This document shows positions 22,654-35,300 of a DNA stretch of 64,000 nucleotides, in pieces (positions within the stretch are counted from its first letter, which is position 1; each line of letters opens with the position of its first letter). A program made the position numbers and the translations under genes. This DNA comes from Micromussa lordhowensis (Eukaryota > Cnidaria > Anthozoa > Scleractinia > Lobophylliidae): contig OZ026606.1 of NCBI GenBank assembly GCA_964020085.1, forward strand, positions 7,176,783-7,240,782. The letters run 5' to 3'. The notes beneath the pieces were generated by a model that saw only the letters and a list, made by a program, of their open reading frames with translations, ran no database searches and was not told the DNA's origin.

Positions 22654-23265
22654 GTTAGTGAGAGTTGTGGATTAATTTCATTTGTTTTATGGTCGATTGT
22701 CACACAAATCTATGAACGATACCGGCGAACAGACAGTCAAGCTCACATTGATAAGACTTCCAACACGCACGGCAATTTCAAGTTAGATGTGCTAGAGAAT
22801 GGCAGACACCATTCTTCAATAAATAAAAGGACTAGTTGTAGAACGCAAAACGTTTAGGAATAACAAAGCGCCTAATAACTATATCGTGGATTTCGAGTCC
22901 CGGGGGAGAGGATGGTTCAAACTTAAACTTCCAGAATCTCAAGCCTTTCCTGTCTCCGGACCGAAATATTACTTCTTGCCTTGTCTAATGTATGCAACAG
23001 TCTACTGCATGTAGTCAGAGATAATTTTGAATATAACATAAGAAGGAGAGGATCTATATAACATAAGAAGGAGAGGATCTATTCTAGAATTCTGGAGCAC
23101 AACATGTGAGTTCTCCACTTTCCCTTTTCTTCTTCCCCTTATTAGGAATTTCACACTTTATAGTGGACTCCTAATCCCCTGTTTACAACTTATAATTAAT
23201 TTAAAGCCTGTTATCCTGGAATTAGCAAGCCTAAACGAGCCAGTAGATTTAGTTCAACTGCAAGA

Positions 23266-23299
<34 letters not shown>

Positions 23300-26200
23300 G
23301 TAATAAAAAAAACAGTATCGGATCCCCTCCCACCCCCCCCCCCCCCCGCATCAGTCAAACATTAATTATGGTTTTGTCGATCAAAGCGCATCAATTCAGT
23401 TGAGTAGCCCTGTTTACTAGGTCAAGCAGGTTTATAAGTCACTGAATAAAATGTTTTTCAGATTAAATCTGTGGATAGAACCCTCAGGTTTAATTTTGCC
23501 TCTGTACCCGAGTCGAGACATTTCTTACGCGTGAAATTCTGATTAATGCGACAGCAGCTGATACAGTCAGGATTTCCGTAGGAGGAAAACCTTATCATTC
23601 ATCCCTAGTCCTGCCTCGATGCGGTTTTATCTTTTCGATTCCACTCGCAACGTTTTTGTTGTTGCTCGTCGCAGATTTTGAAAGATCTCCAGTCTATCGT
23701 TGTGTTTCAGGGCTTTAACTCAGCATTTTCAGGAGGCCAATCATTTTTTTTCCTACAGCTCAACGAGACCGCAAATTATTTTTAGCCCGGAAATGACCCG
23801 CCAATAAGATCCCGCCTGAAAACCAGTTTCCAGCCTGCAAAGAATCCCACACAACAAAAATGTCGAGAAGGCACGTAACATCCAACCTGTACTTAGGCTG
23901 GAAAATTACTTTAAAGTCCTTTTACTTCATTTGGATATGCATTATTTCATTAGAAACATTCTTTCATTTCAACATAAACTATTTGACAAGAAATTCGTAT
24001 CTGTCGAGAGTTGAAGAACAAGGAAGGTATTTGACCAATCTATGATCCCTTTGCTGCGATCCAAAACTCCAAAATATACAACTTTCTTCAGCAGTCTAAC
24101 CTTTCCTTTTGGACGCCTCTATATTACGGACAGTTGACTTGGTCCCAGAGAAACCATTCACTCTACCACTATAGAGCAGTTTCGTATTACTCTGGCCAAT
24201 CACAAATTACGCAGATTGTCCCTTGAACCAATCAAATTCAAAGTAAATAAGCCAACGCAAAGTCGGGAAAAATTATGCGAGCGAGTCCCGATTGGTTTTG
24301 TATTACTTCTGATTGGCTGTAAAAGTGGCGTGAGTCTTTTTCGTGCTTAGCGTAGTAATGCAAAACCAAAGCAAATGCAAATTACTTTCGACACTTAAGT
24401 GAAAAGCTCTCTAGTATCAAAAGCTCTCAAAAGCTTTGCGACAACCGTGAAAGCTATACTTTTTGTATTTTTAACCCAGAGATTGCGTAAGCAATTAGGG
24501 TTTTAGTGGCGGTGTAGATAATGCAAATGTATGCAAATGATTTCCTTCTATTATCTGTGAACTTTTTTGTCCTTCCATCAAGACGCTAGTAACCCGAGGT
24601 AGTTAACGTCTGCGACGCAGGCTATCCATCATCTGTGAACCTTTTTTGGAGTGATTCTGCTGACCAGTAGATAAAGCTTCTGATTCAATATTGTGGGCAC
24701 ATGTCTCGTTTTATATTTGTAGGTCAACTGCGATTGTTGCACTAAAAATGGAAACTTGTTTGCTTTCAGGGTGTAGTTCATTTTGACATTTCTATTACAA
24801 TTCTAATCTTAAATTAACAGTTAACTGCAAATAAGACAAATGTTGGTTTTTGTAAACGTTTTCCACCATACATTAGTGGCAGTACATTTGTGAACTATGG
24901 GAGTTTAGTGTCTAAGGGCTGATCAAGCCGATACTTGTGAACTATTTTATTTGCAATACGTATGGGGAACGTTTTTTGATTTTATATAGTAATCATCTTC
25001 GGATTAGTGGCAGTGCATTTGTTAGTGTTCTATTTTAACTGTTTGGAGTTCGGTGTTAGGGCTGCTACTTGTGAAGTGTAAAGTTATTTGATGTCGAACA
25101 ATGGGAATTGCTGATACAGCGATGTTATTATCGTAATCAGGGCAAATTTACAAAGAAGCAAATCTGTAAAACATATACATATCTGATTTCACATTTGGAG
25201 ACGAAACAAAATTATACTGTCGATGGAGAAACACATTTCCTAGGTTTACCAGCAGTTTTGAGCCAATCAAGAGATTGTTGAGGTGGTAGGGATTTTTTCA
25301 CGGTTGAAACCGAATAATATGATCAAATCTTAGCCGCTCAAGCCACAAAAATAACATCTCCGATACTCCGCCAAGTAGGTTAATGTTTATCGACTCAAAA
25401 ACGCTATCTCAAAACTCAAAACTCAAACTCAAAACTCAAAACTCAATCGACTCAAAAACGCTAGTAAACGTAGAAAAGAGGTTTCTCTATTTATTACAGT
25501 TAAAGTTTCTTCTCGAACACTGATTAAACTCAGAACGGAAATAGGAAGAAAAACGTATCATTTGCCGCTTTGTTTCTCTGCAGTCCAACCTCGATCCCAG
25601 GCTTTCTCTCCACTGCCTCCCTTTGTCGTTGGGAGAAAGACCCTGGTTGCGGCTGGCCACGTGAACACCCAGAATTTGGGTGGTAAAAGAATCTGTTGGG
25701 CGGGAGGGGTGGCAGAGTGTTTTGATTGCTGCTGTGACAAACTTTGTGGGTTTAAAAACCTCGAGCAATCGCTAAAACCTACCCGCTCTATCGGGGTGAA
25801 GTCGAATTTTGTCGATGAAGAATGCTACATTATTTCTGCCGTCTCCAAATTATAGAAGACGTTCGTTCACAAAGAAATTCGGCAGCCAAATGGAGCACAA
25901 ACTGATTTCCGACGGTTATCACATGTAAAACGTCACGTACCGAATCGAAGTGAGACCAGTGGATCAGTCACTCGACTCTTTGAATTCGGAGGAAATTAAT
26001 TTTCTTCTTTGTGCGGTATTTTGGATGTTAAAAAGTATTTCTGTCACAGTTTTGTTGACCAGAGCCCGCGCTTGTATTTCATCTGCTATTAGGTTTATGT
26101 AAGTTTATATTTAAGCCGATGTTTAAACACGGTTCCTTGGCATTGTCAAGAATTATTTTTTCCAGAATAGTAAATAAAACATCGTTTTATGTAGCGAACA

Positions 26201-29200
26201 ATGTGCCGTGAGGTTAATTCAGGCAACATGAAACAGCGAAACAATTTTACTTCTTAGTAATTCAACCGGCTGGAATTCTTCAATACGCTGGATACATAAA
26301 AATATACAGCATTTCGTTTGTCCTATATGAGGCTTAGAATAGGACTGAAGAACTTCAAAGGTGTATTGCCCGTGTGTGGTTTAATATAGCGATGTCCAGC
26401 AATCGCCTTTCTTTTCGCTTCATCGCGGACAAAAATTAGTCGCTGACTGTTTCACAGGTGGTCACTTTACCAGCCGCAAACAGGGTCTTTCTTCCAACGA
26501 CAAAGGGAGGCAGTGGAGAGAGAGCATGGGAACGAGGCTGTTCGCAGTTTTCCCATGATTACCCGGCGTGAAAGGGTCTATTTCTTTGAAGATCTTTCGC
26601 AGCTAGCTACTCTGCGAACAGAGTCCCTTCGATCTTATTCGCAACCTCAGTTCGCACTTGATCAAACGGCGCTGAGCCGCGTAAAGCAGACTACGCATTC
26701 GTCTTCAGGCGAGAAGAAAAATACGTTGTGCAAGGCGACGAGAAGTCTACAAGGTAGAGCGGCTCAATCGAGAATGAGTAAATCCATCGGAGCAATGCAG
26801 TCCATGTAGTGGAGGTTTGCCAGTTCTTGTACCTCATGTAGTATGCACCAAAAGTCATTCTTTTTTTTCTTTAAGACTACTGTTATCACAAGTATTGCCA
26901 GACGTCAATATGGTAACTCTTTTAACTAGGATAACCCGCAAACCACACATGTCAATCATCATCTACTGGGAAATTAACGGGTTTGCTCATAGAGCACTTT
27001 GATTTAATTTTGATACAGTTCCTCCCATTCATGTCAGTTGTGAATTATAAAGAGCTGAATAGAGGAAAGGGATCAGACTCTAATAAGTAGATTTTTTATC
27101 TTGACTTTCCACAGATGTCCATTTTTTTAATTTATTTACTTTAATAATCATTCCTCACACTTACAACACTTATGACAACACTTATTCTAAGCCTATGTTT
27201 ACAATAAAACAAACCTTTCTATACAATCATTCTTCTATTACAATTAAATTAAATCTAAAGAATAGGAGATGAGGGAGCTTTTACAAATATTAAATAATTT
27301 TTTCAAGTTTATACTTACATGTATATTTAACTTTGTTGATAAAGTCGGAAAGTAATAGAAATGGTGAGTCATTCTGGAGCTTTTTCTTATATTTATAATA
27401 CCGCAGAAAGAGGAGGGTGTAGTTCAGCTTTTTTATCAAGGTACTAGAACTTGGGAAAGTACCAAAAAGATCTTCACTGTTTGGATTTAATTCAGAGTTA
27501 TTCACTGTATTAAACCATTTTAACACTTCTTGAGTAAAGGACTTTGTAAACTGGCACTCTGAAAAGGTGTGGTCTATAGAATCCAGATCCCCGCAATATA
27601 TACAATTACTATCTGATTTAATATTAAACCTAAATAGTTCTTTTTTAGTCACTGTAATTCTATGAATGAATTTAAAATGAAATTCCCTAAATCTATTTTC
27701 TCTACAGGTCTTTTGTACCGATTCGAATATATTTGTCCAATTTGTTTTGTCCATTGGAACGGTTTGATTCCATCTCTTTGCACCAGTTTGTTGTTCTTTA
27801 TACTTCTTATCAACGATTAGCCAGTAGAAGTCTTTGGATTTGGCTCGCAGTAAATTAATAACTACGTTTTCATCTAAGTGAAAGGACTCCGGGTCCTCAT
27901 TGTTTATCATTTCAGCACTGAAATCATTAGTTTTCGCCCTAGTTAGGTGGTGACCTGGAACAGCACAAATAACTTGGTAAAAGTGAAGAAAGATAGTTGT
28001 TTGTAATGAATATTTCGACTTAAAAACAGGAAACGGTAGCACAATTCCATTTTTATCTAAAAGATCTTTAATCGTTCTAACACCTTTGTCGAACCATTCC
28101 TTCAAGAAAAAAAGTTTAACGCCGATGCGGATTTCCTTATTATTAAATAGAATTGTATCTTGTCCATCATGGCATCCGTAAAGAGCCTTCAATTCATGAA
28201 AGAACAACAAAATGTTCTTATAAAAAGAGGGTACATTTTCAAGGTCCTTTGTGTCGTAATTACATGATAGGAGACTAGGGTATTTAAAAGATAGTAAAAT
28301 GCTGCGGCACATTCTGTTGATAGTGACATATTTTAAGCAGTGATTTATCTATCTGCGCGTTCCAAGACTTACAGTAACTTTTATTTCTCAAAGTAATGTC
28401 AACTTAAAATCTGTCCTTGTATGCGTCAACTTCACGCATGATGACGCATCGATGGCGAGGTGTGAAGGGATCGTGACAAAAAAGCACACAGTGATCTGAA
28501 CTATGTTTGGACATAAAACGATACACATCAACCTCCTATCAGATCGCGAAAATCGATGGATGTGGAAATTGTAGGAGCAGAAATCTAGCTTATAAATTCT
28601 GTACTGGTACGCATTTTTAAATGTCTCTACAATTTTGACAGACTGTGCCGAGGACGCGTCCATCGCGATGTGTGAAAATGCTAACGCTTTAGCTTTAATT
28701 CATGTTTGGACGAAAAGGAATAGACAGTGAATAGATCGCAGCATGTATGAAATTAGCGTGTTGTACGGTTTTCATTTTTTTTTTAATTATTAGGTAACGA
28801 CGGTTTCTCTTCATTTACGAATTCGACCAAGGAGGCGAGACTGCTAAGAAATGACATATTAAGTTGAAATTAAGATGTCACAATTAATCATCCAGATTTA
28901 CAAGCTTTCACTTACTGCATTAAGAACAAAAGCAAGAGTTGTGAAAGTCAAGCGCGATCTCCTCCACATGGTTCGCAGGTAAATCAGAGCAAAACAAACC
29001 ACTAACGATCACTAACCTTTCACTGGAATCTATGCGAAATTAGACGACGCCTACATGGTGTGACATCTTCGTGTTGTTCGTGCCGCAATGCACTCTGGTA
29101 AAAAGTGACGCAGTGCATTCTGGTTAAATGCAATCCATTCTAGTATTAAAAAGTGATGAATTCGAGAATTCGTATCCCCTTCTATATATTCTTCTTAAAT

Positions 29201-30559
29201 CCTGATTATGTTGCTGCTTGCTCGCTACGCTCGCTGCGCAGCAAAAACAGAGGCCCCTATATTTCTTAAAGAAATAGTCTGAAACAAATTTCCAATTGGG
29301 ATGGCCCTCCCGTATGAGTCTTGGTATCTCAGCGCTTTGATCATTGTTTCTATATCCGTCATACGCAGCCCGCCCTTGCCATAATCCTGATATAGTTCTT
29401 CCCTTCTTATTTTGTCCCTTTTATTTTTCCAGATGAATCTAAAGAGCCTACCTTTAACGTTACTTATAATATCCTTTGGAACATTGATATTTGAAGCTGA
29501 ATATATAAGAGATGATACCCCAAGCGCTTTGATTATCATCACTTTCCCAAATAGTGTGAGATCTCTTGACTTCCATGTATCCAAGTTTGTTTGCAATTTA
29601 TCTATCTTAAGGTTGAAATTCATTTCATTATTTCCTTTCTCGTCATAGGAGAAATAAATACCTAGAATTCTGGTCGGACTGCTGACCATTTCAAGTGTAA
29701 CGGTTTGCTTTTATTGCACAGATGCCCATGTAAACGACACTTTGCAGTTCAATAATAACACAAAGACGGGAAACGAAACACGGTTAGTGTGACTTAAACT
29801 TGAGTAACCCTCAATGTTTTCATCTTCAACAGCGCTACCTTCAATAATACTTTCTTGCAATAAACAAGTGCATTCAGCTTGAATCACTTCTTCACAGAGA
29901 CAAACAAATTCTCTTATCTGCACCTGACTTAAACAAAATTTATGTGGTCCTTCGCTCCACAGCCGTAACACCTGTGTCCCACCTCTTCCCAGTCCCTCAT
30001 TACAAGCTATTTGTAAGCCGTACGTGTTTGGAGAGAAGGGAGTCTGTTCAGGTGTAATTGGGAAGCGCCTTATCTACGGCTCGCTTTTAAACCAGAGAAT
30101 CATGGAAAAACTGTTGGTTAACTTTGAAATGGCAAAGGCGTATGTACTTTCTAAAGGCGACATTTCCGACAAATGTCTTCAAACTGTGGAACTAGTTTAC
30201 TGTAACCACTACTTTAAAAGATGCGACAATGTCTCCCCGAGAGTTCTCCCAGTACCGGTCTGTAGGGAGGCCTGCGAGGTGATGGTCCAGCGGAATTGCA
30301 AAGAAGAGTACCGCAGGGCTCATGAAATAAACAAGGCCGTCGAAGCGTCCGAGGCTGCGCCTAACCAATGGGCTTTTGATTTGATTAACTGCACGACACT
30401 ACCTAGAAGAAACGGGGGTACTATCCCTGAGTGTTATTATCCGAGGGAACTCGAAGGTACCTAGTTTTTAAATAGTTAGCAATATTTAACAATTAGACCC
30501 GTAGCCCGAAAGGGCTACGGGTCAATAGCCCATGAGGCGAAGCCGAATGGGCTATTGAC

Positions 30560-30593
<34 letters not shown>

Positions 30594-30737
30594 TAGTATT
30601 ACCCAACTAGTTGGACAGAAAAGGCAATAAAAAGGTTAGCAAATGCAAGTTGAAGAAATATTTATTTGGGGAAAAAACGAAAGAAAAACGGGCGAATTTC
30701 GCTACTCGATGACTATTACTATTAGACCACTAGTAGC

Positions 30738-30775
<38 letters not shown>

Positions 30776-32300
30776 GTTGGGTGATACTAAAAGCTGATAA
30801 ATAGCGGATTAGCTAGTCTATTAAGAACTATATATAACTTGAAATGAAAGAGTCTCACGGGGCTTTGGCACTAGCGTGGAACAGTCTCTGGTATCTTTTA
30901 CACTTTACACTTGCAACCGGTGTATTTTTTTAGCTATATGTGACAGGTGAATTTTGTTAAAATCCGTGTGTAAAACGGGATCATCTCTTAGTCCCACGCC
31001 TTAATGGAAATTTGTTATCTTTAAATTTTATCTTCGCTCCTGATCTTCGTTATTTCGTGGCTCACTCTGAAAGCATGGGTATTGACCGTGTTAGCTGAAG
31101 AACCGGGAGGGAGGGGAGGGATAGTGAAGCTACAGTAGCACTAGGGGTGACTCGCTGGTTCGCTTTCTCGTAGGATCTAAGAAATGTCTGTAGTCTTGAT
31201 TGAGAAGGAAATATTTAGGCTGCTTTTAAAAGATGACCTTTTGTGCCTCTTTCATGAATACCTTTATGACTTCAACCTGAACTTGCGAAGTACTGTAAAA
31301 ATCGTTTCTTTTTTTCCTTGCTGTAGAGAACATATACAAAGACGATTTCAGTGGTAAGTAGTGTTTGAGATTAAAACGTCTTTAAAACGTTCTAAAATTG
31401 TCATTTATCTAGAGGCAACAACGTTACAGTTCTTTATCCCTGTCCTATCAGATGCGTGTTCTTATGGCAACGGTCAGTCATACAGCGGAAATATGTCAGT
31501 GACGCTGTCAGGTTACACGTGCCAGTCCTGGACTTCCCAGTGTCCTCATCGGCACCACAGAACACCAGACTACTTCCCTGGACTGAAAAACGCCGGCAAT
31601 GCATGCCGGAACCCTGGCGGTCAGGCCCCCCACGGTCCATGGTGCTACACCACAAATGCTTCAGTGCGATGGGAATATTGCAATGTCTCGATTTGTCCTC
31701 CAGGTAAGCTCTTACTACCAGTTAGTGCACGCCTTCTTTACTACAAAACTCTCGTCCTTCCCATCTTAGACTACGCTGACATGGTATGGGGCGACAAGGA
31801 TAATGCTTCTCTAATAAACAACCTACAGTTGCTACAAAATAAGGCTGCTAAACTTTTTTTAGATAGACCTTTGTGTTTTTCCGCAAGGGAGGTACTTAGT
31901 CAACTCGGCTGGTTAAGCTTAGAACAACGGAGGCTTTTTCGTCGTTGCCTCTATGTTTATAAATGCGTTTATGAAGTAACTTCCCAGAGTATAGAACTCC
32001 TAAGAAACAGCGATCTACACAGTTACAGTACACGCAACAAAGACGATCTTAGGCTTCCATCTGTAAAACGAATTAAATTGGGGAAAGCAAAGAACTTGTT
32101 ACCATTCTTCAAGATTGGAATTATTTAGATAGAGATTTACAATACAATACAATTCTTTATTAATCCTCTCCAAGGGGTTTTTCAAAATTAATTTACATTA
32201 TAAATATAATATTATGACTAGGACTACTGATTTAAACTATGATGACATACATTTCCTTGATATAAAAATAAGGACTTAGAATTACTACTAATGATAATAA

Positions 32301-32334
<34 letters not shown>

Positions 32335-35300
32335 GAGAGTTTTCATTAGCTTAGCCATCATGGGCTATGAGCCATTATACCATGCTCTACGAATATGGTA
32401 AGCGTACGCGTGATTTTTTGGGGGCGTTTTTATTTTTTTTAAAGTTTGGTTTCCTACATTTTTGGGGCGTTTCTAATAAAACAGTTATTCCACTCGCCCT
32501 TGTTGGATATGAGATGATTATAGCCAACTCGGCGCTATGCGCCTCGTTGGCTATCTACCATCTCATATCCAACGCGCGCTTGTGGAATAATTGTTAACTA
32601 ACAATATAATAATATTTTGTAACAAACGATTGAATGCAGGAAAACCACACAACGTCGAACAAAACAACTTGGCCACTCTGTTGCCGGATCTCTTGTAGAA
32701 ATTCACGTACCAGACGTCACTTGAAGTGTAAACGAAACCAATTTGATAGCAAGGCTGGTACTACCGCAAGGGCAATTGAAACTTTAATGGGCCAATCTTT
32801 CGACTAGCAGAGCTAGTCTTCTTCAGGGCCAGTACTAATACCAATACTAGCTAATACCAATACTACTTATACCAGTACTATATTGTAGTTGTATGCTGAA
32901 ACGCCGGTATCCTATTTCTTCATTAGTTCTGCCTTTGCATACTTTTTGAATGATCTTAATGATTGAGCAGTTCTGGTGTTGTTATTAACACCATTCCACG
33001 CTTTAAGACCATTCCACGTACTGGGCAGCCGCTGTCCGGCATTCTGGCCTGTTTAGATCTTTACTGTTGCGGAGATTGTAAGCGTGCGCATTGGATCGCT
33101 TCCCTACTTTACAATAAATATATGCTGGCACTAAGTTGTTAATACATTTATACATCATTGTCACATCCCGCAACCGAAGTTGCTCTTCTATAGTTAGCCA
33201 GCCAAGAGCTTTCAAGACCGGGGCGATATGATCGTATTTCCTTGTGTCAGTTAGTATGCGGGCAGCAAAGTTCTGCAAAAGTCGTAGTTTATGTATGTTC
33301 TGTTTGTACGTACCAGACCATACAGCGGAACAGTAAAATAATTTACCAAACACAATAGAGTTGATCATTATAGACAAAACTTCTTTGGGAAACAAGTCGG
33401 ATCCTACTTATTTGACACAAACTAGAAAGCAATGATGATGATAATGATGAGACGTGATTACTGAATGTTAAGCCAGAGTCCAGGCCCCGGTTGTTCGAAA
33501 GACGATTAGCGCTAACCCACGATTAAATCATCCTAATCCACGGAGTAACTTTATCCTTCTATTAAATTCTGTTCCTCGAAGCTCGATTAGCACTATCCAA
33601 GGATTAAACTAAGGGTTAAATTTAACACACCTAGCGAGGTGGATTAACTCGCTAATCGGATGAAAAAGCGGACAAACAAATCAAAATGGCGGACTTACGG
33701 TTTCTTCATTTTGCTTTAATGCCAAGCCCGGCAAGGAATGAAAAGCAATTCAGCGTACCTGACGACTTTTCCAAATCTCTAACGGACGAGCCATTCCGCG
33801 TCTGGTTTTCCCGCGCTTTTTCATGTTTTTACAACGCAGACAGATCGCTGTTCGGCGATCCGCAAACTGTTTTACATGACAAGAACGAAGCAAGAATTTT
33901 CAACATTTCCGCTCTCAGAGATACAAACCGTCGCTTACTGGCTGCTGTAATGCAAAAGGAAAGATCAGTGGTGGAATTAAAGGCTCCTTGATAAAAGCGA
34001 GTGTTTTATGGACAAAATCTTGTTATTTGTGTTTAGTTCGTTGTCGACCTTGCTTGCATGTTCTTCAAAAAGTTGTTTATCTCAGTCGGCAGAATTAAGA
34101 TCATTAATCTCCGCTTTTGCTTCATTGCTTAGTTTATGGCATTCCTAATTTTAAGTATATTCCCTTAGCCAAACTAAATTTATTAGCCAGTGCGAACATT
34201 CTAAATTTCTACACAAGTTTACAAAGACCTGAAAGACGTCAGGCTGAAAATTAAATCGGTAAGTGTTTTCAAGAGCTCACTGATGCATGATTCAGTAAGC
34301 TTTGCCCAGCGTTTATCTCGCAAAGATTTTTTTTATCACAACTCTAATTTTAATTTAAGCATTTTTATTGGTCCTTATAGAAAAGCAAATTGAGTTGAGA
34401 TATAAGAATTGGGCTTTCTTTTTCATTTCATTCAACAGCAAGTTTGTATCAATATTGTAGGAGCCGTCAAAATTATCCTTTCCCTCCCCTAGTGCTACAT
34501 CATTTTCTCCCACCACAGACCGGTTTTACCGGCTTAATCTGAGTTTACGAAAAAGAAGCGATTTTTTAAAACACTTAACGATAAAAAATTGCGATAAAAC
34601 ATTTCGTAAAAACATGTTAAGAAAAGTTTATTAGTAATGCCCACCACCGATGCAGCATCTCATTTCCTTTCTACTCTTAACAGCCTCCACCCCAGCCTCT
34701 CGTTTACAATGGAGTTTCCCGTCGACAACAAGATCCCCTTTATTGGAATGGAAATGATTAAGAACGGAACTAAAATTGAGACACAAGTGTACAGAAAGCC
34801 GACTAACACTGGCCTGTTGCTGCATTTCCAAAGCCACACGGATAAACGCTACAAAGATTGCTTGCTCAAAACAATGATCTATCGCGCGTATGCTCTATCT
34901 TCTACAAATGAAGCCTTCAATCAAGAATGTTCCAGACTACGCTCCATCTTCACTCGTCTTGACTATCCTATCACAATGATAAACTCTCAAGACTATTAAC
35001 AAATTTATTCGGAACATTTCATCTGGTGAGAATGATGCACGAGTGGAAGACAACAGCATTCTGAGAATAACTCTCCCCTTTAAGGATCAAACGTCAGCTA
35101 ACTCAGTGAGAAGACAAATGCGTGATCTCAGTTACAAGATCCGGCACTACTCTGCAACCGGTGTTTGTTAGCAAGAAATTGGAACAAGACCTCATGCCAA
35201 AAGAAATCAAGCCTCCAATCGTCAATCAACAATGTGTTGTGTATTCTTTTTCATGTGATCTGTGCGATGCAGATTATGTCGGCTATACAGCCCGACACCT

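Noticed and set aside
22639..22857. Plus-strand ORF overlapping the receptor signal-peptide exon
   Set aside because: It is mostly intron after the GTTAGTG donor, in another frame; the secretion signal in the 22563 frame is far more convincing.
23268..23300. Direct AAT repeats considered as a CRISPR-like or regulatory array
   Set aside because: Plain microsatellite in a eukaryotic intron; no CRISPR array is present anywhere in the window.
26513..26809. 98-codon plus-strand ORF
   Set aside because: It begins within the right terminal inverted repeat of a transposon and has no recognisable domain.
29711..29971. 86-codon minus-strand ORF near the FZ exon
   Set aside because: It is antisense to receptor exon 2 and the following intron; the plus-strand exon is supported by phase.
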